A stretch of 64,000 nucleotides of DNA from Nocardiopsis sp. TSRI0078 (GTDB taxonomy: Bacteria > Actinomycetota > Actinomycetes > Streptosporangiales > Streptosporangiaceae), in NCBI RefSeq assembly GCF_001905145.1, contig NZ_LWLB01000012.1, forward strand, positions 62,001 through 126,000, given 5' to 3'. The notes below the pieces were generated by a model that did not search any database, was not told the DNA's origin, and saw only the letters and a program-made list of their open reading frames with translations. The translations under genes and the position numbers were made by a program. Of the stretch, positions 51,280 through 60,868 are shown piece after piece (the stretch's first letter is position 1; every line of letters starts with the position of its first letter).

Positions 51280-53247
51280 CTAGCTCCCGACCAGCTGGTA
51301 CAGGTCGACGGACTCGGCCAGCGCGCGCAGGCCGGCGTCGCCGGGGTGGAGGTGGTCCCCGGAGTCGTAGGCGGGCCGCAGGCGGGTGTGGTCCTGCGGG
51401 TCGCGCAGGACGGCGTCGAAGTCCCACACCCCGTCGAAGGGCGACAGCGGGTCGTTGCTCTGGGACCGCAGGTAGGTGTTGACCTGCTGGCGTGCCCGCT
51501 CGACCTCGGCCGTGCAGCGCCGCTCGCCCGCGCACGGGGCGAGCGTGGCCACGAACACCCGCAGGTCGTACTCGTGGGCCAGCCGTGCGATCTGCCCGAT
51601 GCCGCTGATCACCGCTTCGGGCGAGGTGCCCCAGCGCAGGTCGTTGATGCCGGCGAAGACGACGACGGTGTCCGCGCCGTTCTGGACGAGGGCGTCCCTG
51701 TGGAGCCGGCGGGTCATCGCGACGCCGCCGGGGTTGGTGGAGACCCCCTCGCCCGGGTAGCCGTCCCTGACCACGTGGTTGCCGGACACCCCGAGGTTGA
51801 GCACGCCCGGGTGGGGCAGTTCGGGCTGCGCGGCCAGGCGGGCGCTGAGCACGTCGGGCCAGCGGGCGTGGGCGTCGCGGGTGGAGCGGACGCCGTCGGT
51901 GATGGAGTCGCCGAGCGCCACGACCGCACCGGGTCCGTCGAGCACCTCCACACCGGTGAGGAAGGGCCACTGGCCCACCTTTCCGGTGAACGGCTCCCCG
52001 CTGGGATCCAGGGTGTGGTCGCCACTGCCGGGCTCGCTGGTGTAGTTGGTGTCCACCGAGGCGTAGTGCACCGGCGCTGTGGTCACCCGTTCGGGCAGGT
52101 GGACGCTGACCAGGAGGTCGGTCTGCGGCGGCACGGAGATCCCGGCGGGGTCGCTGAACACCTGTCCCCCGGCCGGGAGGACGGTCTCGGAGCGCCCGCC
52201 GAAGGTGAGCGGGACCGCGGCGCCGTCGGTGGCCGCACCGGTGCCGCGCAGTGCCAGGGAGGCCGCTCCCACGGTGACGGGGGAGGTGGCGAAGGTGTTG
52301 TCCAGGCGGATCCGCACGTCCCCGCCGCCGGTGGTGGTGCGTACCGACAGCCGCAGGGTCTGGTCCTCCCAGGGGCCGACCTCCATGTAGCCGGAGGTGG
52401 CCCGGGCCCAGGTGCCGGTCCACTCCGGGTCCGCCGCGCGCCCGCCCACGGAGAACAGGTGGATGCGGCCCCCGCCGTCGCCGGCCTCGGGCAGCACCAC
52501 GTGGGAGATCTCGCGTGCGGGGTCGACGGGCACGTCGCGCGCGTACAGGCGCACCGTGCCGAGCCCGGGGTCGGGACCGGAGTCGGAGTTGGCGTAGGGC
52601 AGGGTGAGCGCGGCCTCGCTCGCGGGTCCGGCGGTCCAGTCGGGGACGGACAGGGCGAACTCCTGCTCCTCCCCGTCGGCGTAGACCACCCGGCCGGTGC
52701 CGTGGACCTCGGCGTCGGTGTCGGCGGCGCCGGTGCCGCCCGTCCCGGCCCCGCCGGTGCGGGTGGCGGTGGCCAGGAAGGTGAGTGACCGGTAGCGCCC
52801 GGCGTCGAGCCGGACGGACTGGCCGTCGGAGACCAGGTGGTCGGGACGCCCGGGGGCGTAGTCGGGCAGTCTCAGGGGCGCGCCGAGGAGGACGACCTCG
52901 CGTCCGGGAGTCCATCCGGCCGAGGCCAGGGTCTGCGAGGACAGGCTGTTGCCGGAGCCGTCGAGGTCGACGTTGGCGGAGGAGCCGTCCCGGGATATGC
53001 CGATCCGGTCGATGAGGGCGGCGAAGGGGGTCCCGGCACCCTGGTGGTTCGTCCGCTCGGACTGCTTCGGGGGTTCGGTGCCGACGCCGTAGGAGACCGT
53101 GACGGTGACGACCGTCGCGAGGAGCACCGCCGCCACGGCCGCCGCCGCGCCGCGCAGCAGGTGGGAGGCGGGATTCCCACGCCGGCGGTGCGTGCCGCTT
53201 CGCCGTGATGTCCCGTCCGATCCCAACACTCGCCTCCCCGAACGCAC
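51280..53247 (-). CDS. Secreted SGNH/GDSL-family hydrolase
   Basis: Exported protein of about 655 aa. A basic N-terminus and one hydrophobic segment (LLRGAAAAVAAVLLATVVTV, about 33-52) form a signal or anchor. The SGNH domain occupies roughly the last 230 residues: block I ALGDSITDG, block II NLGVSGN, block III GINDL and block V SGDHLHPGDAG. The N-terminal 370 residues look beta-rich. Probably deacylates or deacetylates a polymer. Start GTG at 53245-53247; GTG at 53229 has a better GGGGAGG. A TACACT -10-like box lies at 53330-53335 on this strand. Confidence 0.88.
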   Translation of the reverse strand: MRSGRRVLGSDGTSRRSGTHRRRGNPASHLLRGAAAAVAAVLLATVVTVTVSYGVGTEPPKQSERTNHQGAGTPFAALIDRIGISRDGSSANVDLDGSGNSLSSQTLASAGWTPGREVVLLGAPLRLPDYAPGRPDHLVSDGQSVRLDAGRYRSLTFLATATRTGGAGTGGTGAADTDAEVHGTGRVVYADGEEQEFALSVPDWTAGPASEAALTLPYANSDSGPDPGLGTVRLYARDVPVDPAREISHVVLPEAGDGGGRIHLFSVGGRAADPEWTGTWARATSGYMEVGPWEDQTLRLSVRTTTGGGDVRIRLDNTFATSPVTVGAASLALRGTGAATDGAAVPLTFGGRSETVLPAGGQVFSDPAGISVPPQTDLLVSVHLPERVTTAPVHYASVDTNYTSEPGSGDHTLDPSGEPFTGKVGQWPFLTGVEVLDGPGAVVALGDSITDGVRSTRDAHARWPDVLSARLAAQPELPHPGVLNLGVSGNHVVRDGYPGEGVSTNPGGVAMTRRLHRDALVQNGADTVVVFAGINDLRWGTSPEAVISGIGQIARLAHEYDLRVFVATLAPCAGERRCTAEVERARQQVNTYLRSQSNDPLSPFDGVWDFDAVLRDPQDHTRLRPAYDSGDHLHPGDAGLRALAESVDLYQLVGS

Positions 53248-53554
53248 TTGTCCACCGAACTGTCGGACGACGCCGGGCACGCGGTGGTTGCCGAGACGTG
53301 GCGCACCCCGCCCCTTGGACCGGCCGTCAGTGTAAACGAGCACACTCCGCGCGGCGGGGAGGTTCCGGTGGACCCCCGGGCGGCGTTTCGCACCGTGTCC
53401 GGCTCGCGCGGAGGTTGGGAGAACGGGTGTCCGTGCCCCGGGAATGTGCGAAAGTCATGCTTGTCCACTCCATGGAGCCAGGCCTTCCGGGACCGCGTCC
53501 TCAGAGGAAGCGCCACGCCCCTCCCGTCGAACCCCCGAACCCAGAGAGGCCCGC
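53248..53554. other. Divergent spacer SGNH hydrolase / exonuclease
   Basis: 307 bp. Apart from the minus-strand -10-like TACACT (53330-53335) for the hydrolase I see no gene, hairpin or repeat. Confidence 0.5.
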
Positions 53555-54256
53555 ATGACCTGGCACACCCGTCCCATGGCCGCGTTCGACGTCGAGTCCA
53601 CCGGCCTGGACCTGGACCACGACCGGATCGTCACCGCCGCCCTGTGGCGCATCGATCCCGTCAACCGCGCCAAGGACGTCACCACCTGGCTCGTCGACCC
53701 GGGCATCGACATCCCCCAGGAGGCCACAGACATCCACCACATCACCACCGAGCAGGCCCGCGAGCACGGGCGTCCCGCCGCCGAGGCGGTACCCGAGATC
53801 GGCGCCGCCCTGGAGAAGGCCGCCGCGGACGGCCTGCCGGTGGTGGTCTACAACGCCCCCTACGACCTGGGACTGCTCACGGCCGAACTCCAGCGCCACG
53901 GCTCCGGGGTGCGCCTCGACGGGCTGCTGCGCGTCCTGGACCCCCTCGTGCTGGACAAGCACCTCGACACCTTCCGGCGCGGCTCGCGCAAGCTGGTCGA
54001 CGTGTGCGCCCACCACGGCGTGCGCCTGGACGCCGACCAGGCGCACGGGGCCGCCGCCGACGCGCTGGCCGCCGCCCGGCTGGCCTGGAAGCTCGCCACC
54101 ACCCACCCGGAGCTGGCGGACATGGACATCGACGGCCTGCACACCGCGCAGGCCGCCTGGAAGGCCGAGCAGGCCGCCAGTTTCCAGGCCTACCTGCGGC
54201 GCAAGGACCCCGAGGCGGTCGTGGACGGCTCCTGGCCGATCGCCGACCGCACCTGA
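53555..54256 (+). CDS. DnaQ-like 3'-5' exonuclease
   Basis: DEDD-family exonuclease of 233 aa. Exo I is AFDVESTGLD (D and E), Exo II includes YNAPYDLGLL (D), and Exo III is AHGAAADALAAARL, giving the HxxxxD of the DEDDh subtype. No polymerase or helicase domain is attached. Likely trims DNA or RNA ends. ATG at 53555 with AGAGAGG upstream. Convergent with the GT2 gene, 35 bp apart. Confidence 0.92.
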   Translation: MTWHTRPMAAFDVESTGLDLDHDRIVTAALWRIDPVNRAKDVTTWLVDPGIDIPQEATDIHHITTEQAREHGRPAAEAVPEIGAALEKAAADGLPVVVYNAPYDLGLLTAELQRHGSGVRLDGLLRVLDPLVLDKHLDTFRRGSRKLVDVCAHHGVRLDADQAHGAAADALAAARLAWKLATTHPELADMDIDGLHTAQAAWKAEQAASFQAYLRRKDPEAVVDGSWPIADRT

Positions 54257-54291
54257 GCACCGGCCCGGCCGCCTCCCCGGGCGCACGGCGG

Positions 54292-55047
54292 TCAGGAGGG
54301 CTCGAAGCACCAGCCCGTCTCCGCGAGGGCTCGCGCCCGTGCCTCCACGACGGCCGTACGGGCGTTCCGTTCGTGCTCGTCGGTGTGCGAGGCGGCGGCG
54401 GTAACCTGGCCGGGCCACTTGCGGTAGAGGAGTCCTGTCCGTGCCGTGAACCAGCCGCGGCTCACGGCGTTGAGGGCGAGGAGGAGCCCGGTGTCCTCGG
54501 ACGCCGGCAGCGCCATCCACCCGCCCAGGGCCAGGAGCAGGTCGCGGCGTACGCACAGGGTCGCCGGATGGACGGGCAGGCGAAGTCCGTGCGCCTTCCA
54601 GGAGTCCAGGACGGCGCCCCGCTCGACCGGGCCCTCCGGCGGATCCCCCTCATGCCCGACGGTGGACCCGTCGGGCATGAGGTCCAGGGCCCGCGAGGTG
54701 GTCCAGCAGGTTCCGGGTGTTCGCGTCAGGGCCCCGATGTCCCGGGCCAGCGCGCCCGGCGTCAGCCGGTCGTCGGCGTCCAGGACCTTGACGAACTCGC
54801 CCTCCGCACGGGAGAGCGCCATCGTGCGCGCCGTTCCGGCACGGCCCGGCCGGCCCCGCCCGAAGCTGACGCGCGGGTCGTCCGGCACGTACGGCCTGAC
54901 GGCGTCGGTCTCCCCGTCCTCCTGCACGACCCACTGCCAGTCCCAGCCGTCCGGGAGGGCCTGCCCGGACAGGGACTCGTACGCCTGCGGCAGGAACCCG
55001 GCGCCGGGGGCGTGCACCGCCGTGACGACGGAGACGGTCCCGCCCAT
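54292..55047 (-). CDS. Family 2 glycosyltransferase
   Basis: GT-A glycosyltransferase of 251 aa. N-terminal nucleotide fold SVVTAVHAPGAGFLPQAYES, then VVQEDGETD and the metal-binding KVLDADDRLTPG, and a C-terminal WMALPASEDTGLLLAL acceptor region. No membrane span. ATG at 55045-55047 lies 2 nt after the stop of the UTRA gene, so the pair is translationally coupled. The same regulator-plus-GT2 pairing occurs in other actinomycetes to my recollection; acceptor unknown. Confidence 0.88.
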   Translation of the reverse strand: MGGTVSVVTAVHAPGAGFLPQAYESLSGQALPDGWDWQWVVQEDGETDAVRPYVPDDPRVSFGRGRPGRAGTARTMALSRAEGEFVKVLDADDRLTPGALARDIGALTRTPGTCWTTSRALDLMPDGSTVGHEGDPPEGPVERGAVLDSWKAHGLRLPVHPATLCVRRDLLLALGGWMALPASEDTGLLLALNAVSRGWFTARTGLLYRKWPGQVTAAASHTDEHERNARTAVVEARARALAETGWCFEPS

Positions 55048-55049
55048 GG

Positions 55050-55661
55050 TCACCACCGTTCCAGGCAGGTCGTGAAGACGGCCTCGGTCCGGTCGCCCGG
55101 AAGGACGACCTCCGACCAGTCCACGACGCGGCCGTCCGTGTCGACGGAGGTCTTCCGGAGCACCATCACGGCGGCGTCGGGCGGCAGCGCGAGCTCCCCG
55201 GCCTCCTCGGCGGTGGGGGGCCGTGCGGTGACCCGCTCCTCGACCCGGTCCACCTCGATGCCCACGGTGTACAGCTGGCTCTGGGTACCGCCGGGCCACG
55301 GTTCCCCGGACGCGTCGAGCAGGTCCGGGTTGGACGCCACCATCGCGTGTACGAGGTAGGAGCGCGTCATGTTGAAGGGCGCGGCCTCCTCCCGGTAGCG
55401 CGTCCGGTAGAGGCGTTCCACCAGCCTGGTCCCCACGCGCACATGGAGGGCTCCGGCCAGTTCCTCGTCGGCCTCCACCTCGTGGTACTCGGCGTGGAAC
55501 ACGAGGTCGTCCGCGGTGAGCCCGGTGTCGCGTTCCGTGGCGCCGGTCGCCACGCGCTCCTCCTGGCTCGTCCGGGCACGGTCCTTCTCCCACTGGTGCC
55601 GCTCGCTGGTCCTGCGCACGAGGCGCCGGGGTCCCCGTCCGCCCGCCCTTGTCCGAACCAT
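55050..55661 (-). CDS. UTRA-domain protein lacking the GntR DNA-binding domain
   Basis: Protein of up to 203 aa consisting of a GntR-family hinge (RRLVRRTSERHQWEKDRAR) and a complete UTRA effector domain (VGTRLVERLYRTRYRE, PWPGGTQSQLYTVGIEVD, VMVLRKTSVD). Family members carry an N-terminal winged helix of about 70 residues before this hinge. No such sequence is found upstream in any frame, so the gene seems 5'-truncated. It may be a decaying regulator or a stand-alone ligand-binding protein. It is coupled to the GT2 gene. Confidence 0.75.
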   Translation of the reverse strand: MVRTRAGGRGPRRLVRRTSERHQWEKDRARTSQEERVATGATERDTGLTADDLVFHAEYHEVEADEELAGALHVRVGTRLVERLYRTRYREEAAPFNMTRSYLVHAMVASNPDLLDASGEPWPGGTQSQLYTVGIEVDRVEERVTARPPTAEEAGELALPPDAAVMVLRKTSVDTDGRVVDWSEVVLPGDRTEAVFTTCLERW

Positions 55662-56336
55662 CCTGGACCCGCCTTCCGTCGGCCGACACGCGCCGCCCGA
55701 GCCCTCGGGAGAGGCCGAGGCCCGTAGCTCCTTCCGAAGGAGGCGCGTCCTTCCGATCTATTCCGACGGCGGCCCGTTGTCCAGTCACCTCGCCAGCGCG
55801 ACGCGACACGGGGCCGGACAGGGCAGAAACCGCGCCCGCCCGCGTCCGAGCCGCTCACCTGGCCGTGTGCTCCCCATGCGGGTGCCGCCGACCGTCCCCC
55901 GCTCCCACGGCTTCGCGGGGTGACTGCCGCCATGGGGCGAGAGCGGCGGACAGGCGGGCCATACTGTGGCTCCCCGAGGAGCAGGGGGTGCCGGGCCGAA
56001 TCAGGGTCCACTCGCCCGGCGCCCCTGTGACCTACGAAGTGCGCGTGTCTCCACGTGGCCGAATCCGGGGAGTTAATCACCACAAGTGGCGGAATGGGAA
56101 GGACACATCCTTGATGTCCTACTTCGTATTCACGCCCGCCACCTTGACGAGGGCGAACGCGAATCACGGCACGGGCCGAGGCCGGTTTCCACGACTTCCG
56201 AGCCGCTAACGCGGCCGCGCATTCCCCGCGGCGGCCCGGAGCGGGCCGTATCCGGCCGTGGGACGATGGAGGGCGAAGAAAGCGCCGCTGGCCTGTATTC
56301 GCAGGTCGGCGGCGCTTTTTCCGTGTCCGGAGTGGG
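55662..56336. other. 675-bp gene-poor region beside tRNA-Met
   Basis: No gene could be supported. Base composition varies: 56060-56160 is clearly less GC-rich than the genome average and contains the inverted pair GGACA/TGTCC around 56101-56122. The missing 5' part of the UTRA gene is not here. The right end holds the tRNA terminator. Confidence 0.5.
56281..56316. terminator. Intrinsic terminator next to tRNA-Met
   Basis: Outer stem AGCGCCGC/GCGGCGCT with an inner CCTG/CAGG stem; T-rich tails on both sides (TTTT after it on plus, TTTCTTC on minus). It lies 20 nt past the tRNA 3' end on the minus strand. Confidence 0.85.
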
Positions 56337-56410
56337 TAGGCCGGGCAGGACTCGAACCCGCGACCCAGGGATTATGAGTCCCCTGCTCTAACCAACTGAG
56401 CTACCGGCCC
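56337..56410 (-). tRNA. tRNA-Met (CAT anticodon)
   Basis: 74-nt cloverleaf on the minus strand: acceptor GGGCCGG pairing with CCGGCCT (one G-U), D arm TAGCTCAGTTGGTTAGAGC, anticodon loop CTCATAA, T arm CGGGTTCGAGTCCTG, discriminator A. CCA is not encoded. A CAT anticodon could also be a lysidine-modified Ile tRNA, but the sequence fits the actinobacterial elongator Met form. Confidence 0.92.
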
Positions 56411-56561
56411 GCCGTCGTCGGCAAACGTCATCCTAACAGGGTGTGTCCTCCGTTTCCGCGCCGTAAATCCGTTACCGGGCGGAGCCCGCGGCCGCTGGTG
56501 GAAGGGCCCGGCCACCCCACCGGCGGACCTGGCTCGCGGTCCGCGGGGACACGAGGTCTAG

Positions 56562-57665
<1,104 letters not shown>

Positions 57666-57720
57666 CACCCGGCCCCCGGACCCGCGCGACCCGGCGCGGG
57701 GTCGGCCCGGACCGCGCGAA

Positions 57721-57747
57721 CGGGCACGCCCTCCGGGGGCGTGCCCG
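57721..57747 (+). terminator. mdh terminator
   Basis: Perfect 11-bp stem CGGGCACGCCC/GGGCGTGCCCG with a 5-nt loop, 55 nt after the mdh stop. Confidence 0.82.
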
Positions 57748-57846
57748 TCGCCGTCTCCGGAGCCTCCGGCCGGTTCGGGAACGCCTGGAGCGGGCTCCGG
57801 CCGCGGGCGCACGGCTCTGTCCCGGAGGGCTTCGGAGAGCAGGCAG

Positions 57847-57865
57847 TATAGAGACTGTGAGTCTC
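57847..57865 (+). promoter_or_regulatory. Leaderless start with inverted repeat on the start codon (helicase gene)
   Basis: TATAGA at 57847-57852 resembles a -10 box only 5 nt before the GTG, implying leaderless mRNA. The GTG sits in the centre of a perfect inverted repeat, GAGACT-GTG-AGTCTC (57851-57865). Confidence 0.6.
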
Positions 57866-60367
57866 ATCGATGTACTTCCGGCCGAACCAGAACCCGACTC
57901 CCTCTTCGAGGCGTTCGCTTTGTGGGCCGAGGAACGGGGTCTCACCCTCTACCCGCACCAGGAGGAGGCGCTCATCGAGGTCGTCTCCGGGTCCAACGTC
58001 ATCCTCAACACCCCCACCGGCTCGGGCAAGAGCATGGTGGCCACGGGCGCGCTGTTCGCCGCCCTGGCCCGCGACGAGTGCGCGTTCTACACCGCGCCCA
58101 TCAAGGCTCTGGTGTCGGAGAAGTTCTTCGACCTGTGCAAGATCTTCGGCACCGAGAACGTCGGCATGATGACCGGTGACGCCAGCGTCAACGCCGACGC
58201 GCCCATCGTGTGCTGCACCGCGGAGGTCCTGGCCCAGATCGCGCTGGCCGAGGGCGCCGACGCCGACATCAACACCGTCGTCATGGACGAGTTCCACTTC
58301 TACGCCGAGCCGGACCGCGGGTGGGCCTGGCAGGTGCCCCTGCTGGAGATGCCGCAGGCGCAGTTCCTGCTGATGTCGGCGACCCTGGGCGACGTCAGCC
58401 GCTTCGAGGAGGACCTGGAGAAGCGCACCGGTCGCTCCACCGCCGTGGTCGCCTCGGCCGAGCGCCCCGTTCCCCTCTACTACGACTACCGGGTCACCCC
58501 GCTGCACGAGACGCTGGAGGAGCTGCTGGGCAGCGGCAACGCCCCCGTGTACATCGTGCACTTCACCCAGGCCCAGGCCGTGGAGCGCGCGCAGTCGCTG
58601 ACCAGCATCAACATGTGCACCAAGGAGGAGAAGGCGGCGATCGCGGCGGAGATCGGCAGCTTCCGCTTCACCACCAGGTTCGGCCGCAACCTGTCCCGGT
58701 ACGTGCGGCACGGCATCGGCGTGCACCACGCGGGCATGCTGCCCAAGTACCGGCGCCTGGTCGAGCGGCTGGCCCAGGCCGGGCTGCTCAAGGTCATCTG
58801 CGGCACCGACACCCTGGGTGTGGGGGTGAACGTACCCATCCGCACCGTGCTGTTCACAGCCCTGAGCAAGTACGACGGGACCCGGGTACGCCGCCTGCGC
58901 GCCCGCGAGTTCCACCAGATCGCCGGACGGGCCGGACGCGCCGGGTTCGACACCGTGGGCAACGTGGTGGCCCAGGCGCCCGAGCACGTCATCGAGAACG
59001 AGAAAGCGCTGGCCAAGGTCGGGGACGACGCCAAGAAGCGGCGCAAGGTGGTGCGCAAGAAGGCCCCCGAGGGGTTCGTCGCCTGGGACGAGGCGACCTT
59101 CAACAAGCTGATCGAGGCCGAGCCGGAGCCGCTGACCTCCCGCTTCCGCGTGAGCAACGCCATGCTGCTGAGCGTGATCGCCCGGCCCGGGAACTGCTTC
59201 GCCGCCATGAAGCACCTGCTCACCGAGAACCACGACGACCGCAGGACGCAGCGCCGCCACATCCACGAGGCCATCGCCATCTACCGGTCGCTGCTGGACG
59301 GCGGGATCGTGGAGACCCTCCCCGAGCCCGACGAGCAGGGGCGCCCCGCCCGGCTGACCGTGGACCTGCAGGCCGACTTCGCGCTCAACCAGCCGCTGTC
59401 CACGTTCGCGCTGGCCGCGCTGGAGCTGCTGGACAAGGAGTCGCCCACCTACGCGCTGGACGTGCTCAGCGTGGTGGAGTCCACCCTGGACGACCCGAGG
59501 CAGATCCTGGGCGCACAGCTCAACAAGGCCCGCGGCGAGGCCGTCCAGCAGATGAAGATGGACGGGATCGAGTACGAGGAGCGCATGGAGCGGCTGGAGG
59601 AGGTCGACTACCCCAAGCCGCTGGAGGAGCTGCTCAGCCACGCCTACGACGTGTACCGGCGCGGCCACCCGTGGGTCGGCGACCACCCGCTGCGGCCCAA
59701 GACGGTGGCCCGCGACATGTACGAGCGGGCGATGACCTTCACCGAGTACGTGGGCTTCTACGAGCTGGCGCGCTCGGAGGGGCTGGTGCTGCGCTACCTG
59801 GCCAGTGCGTACAAGGCGCTCAACCAGACGGTGCCCGACGACGCCAAGACCGAGGAGCTGCGCGACCTCATCGAGTGGCTGGGGGAGCTGGTTCGCCAGG
59901 TCGACTCCAGCCTGCTGGACGAGTGGGAGCAGCTGACCAACCCCGAGACGGAGGTCTCCGGGGACGAGGAGCCCGCCGAGGAGAAGGTCCGTCCGGTGAC
60001 CACCAACACGCGGGCCTTCCGCGTGCTGGTGCGCAACGAGATGTTCCGCCGCGTGGAGCTGGCCGCCCGCCGCCGCTACGCCGAGCTGGGCAGGCTGGAA
60101 GGCGACGGGGAGTGGGACGCCGAGGACTGGGAGGAGGCCCTGGAGGAGTACTTCGAGGAGCACGACTCCATCGGGATCGGCCCCGACGCACGCAGCCCGG
60201 CGATGCTGCTCGTCGAGGAGGAGCAGCCGGAGCTGTGGCGGGTCCGCCAGATCCTCGCCGATCCGGCGGGGGACCACGACTGGGGCATCAGCGCGGAGGT
60301 GGACCTGGAGGCCTCCGACGAGGAGGGACACGCGGTGGTGCACGTGGTGGACGTCAACCGGCTCTGA
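57857..60367 (+). CDS. DEAD/DEAH-box RNA helicase, Ski2-like with DUF3516-type C-terminus
   Basis: Helicase of 836 aa. Motif I TPTGSGKS (52-59), motif II DEFH (144-147), motif III LMSATLGD, motif VI HQIAGRAGRAGFD near 353. The helicase core resembles Ski2/Mtr4, and the long C-terminal half (about 430-836) matches the DUF3516-type region found in actinobacterial homologues. Probably unwinds structured RNA in turnover or ribosome assembly; not shown. Start GTG at 57857 with a -10-like TATAGA immediately upstream. Confidence 0.92.
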   Translation: MSLIDVLPAEPEPDSLFEAFALWAEERGLTLYPHQEEALIEVVSGSNVILNTPTGSGKSMVATGALFAALARDECAFYTAPIKALVSEKFFDLCKIFGTENVGMMTGDASVNADAPIVCCTAEVLAQIALAEGADADINTVVMDEFHFYAEPDRGWAWQVPLLEMPQAQFLLMSATLGDVSRFEEDLEKRTGRSTAVVASAERPVPLYYDYRVTPLHETLEELLGSGNAPVYIVHFTQAQAVERAQSLTSINMCTKEEKAAIAAEIGSFRFTTRFGRNLSRYVRHGIGVHHAGMLPKYRRLVERLAQAGLLKVICGTDTLGVGVNVPIRTVLFTALSKYDGTRVRRLRAREFHQIAGRAGRAGFDTVGNVVAQAPEHVIENEKALAKVGDDAKKRRKVVRKKAPEGFVAWDEATFNKLIEAEPEPLTSRFRVSNAMLLSVIARPGNCFAAMKHLLTENHDDRRTQRRHIHEAIAIYRSLLDGGIVETLPEPDEQGRPARLTVDLQADFALNQPLSTFALAALELLDKESPTYALDVLSVVESTLDDPRQILGAQLNKARGEAVQQMKMDGIEYEERMERLEEVDYPKPLEELLSHAYDVYRRGHPWVGDHPLRPKTVARDMYERAMTFTEYVGFYELARSEGLVLRYLASAYKALNQTVPDDAKTEELRDLIEWLGELVRQVDSSLLDEWEQLTNPETEVSGDEEPAEEKVRPVTTNTRAFRVLVRNEMFRRVELAARRRYAELGRLEGDGEWDAEDWEEALEEYFEEHDSIGIGPDARSPAMLLVEEEQPELWRVRQILADPAGDHDWGISAEVDLEASDEEGHAVVHVVDVNRL

Positions 60368-60397
60368 CCGCTTCCGCCCCGCCTGGCGGGACCGGGG

Positions 60398-60868
60398 TCA
60401 TCCCGTCAGGTGGGCGTTGACCTCGCGGACCCCCGGGGCCAGGTCGGGGCGCTCCACCACGGTCCGGCCCGCCGCGCGCAGGCGCTCGGCTCCGTCGCAG
60501 TCCACGAACAGGGCGGGCTCGCGCCAGGCGAAGACCACGCGCGGGACCGGCGTGGCCAGGATCAGGGCGCTGCAGGGCAGCGGCCGGGAGGAGCGGGAGC
60601 TGCACGGTTCCAGCGAGGAGTACAGGGTGGCGCCGGCCAGCCGGGGGTCGTCGGCGTCCACCTCGCGCAGGGCCGCCTCCTCGGCGTGGTCGCTCGGGTC
60701 GTCGCGGCGCGAGTAGCCCTCGCCCAGGACGGTGCCGTCACCGGCGACCACGACGCATCCCACCGAGAACGCGGTGCCCGAGGGCGGACAGGAGCGGGAC
60801 AGCTCGACGGTGCGGCGCAGCCAGTACGCGTCGGCCTCTCCCCCGGCCGGGGGCGGACCGCTCCTCAC
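60398..60868 (-). CDS. RibD-like deaminase-domain protein
   Basis: Cytidine-deaminase-fold protein of 156 aa with the zinc site HAEEAAL and SLEPCSSRSSRPLPCSALIL, the pattern of riboflavin-type pyrimidine deaminases. In standard RibD this domain is fused in front of the reductase; here it is a separate gene placed after the reductase gene and overlapping it by 4 nt (GTGA). It may deaminate the diamino-pyrimidine intermediate or a related compound. GTG start at 60866-60868. Confidence 0.82.
   Translation of the reverse strand: MRSGPPPAGGEADAYWLRRTVELSRSCPPSGTAFSVGCVVVAGDGTVLGEGYSRRDDPSDHAEEAALREVDADDPRLAGATLYSSLEPCSSRSSRPLPCSALILATPVPRVVFAWREPALFVDCDGAERLRAAGRTVVERPDLAPGVREVNAHLTG

Noticed and set aside
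56086-56391. Small plus-strand frame beginning MAEWEGHILDVLLRIHARHL
   Set aside because: The first 20 residues look protein-like, but the frame runs through a terminator and into the tRNA gene, so it is unlikely to be translated as such.
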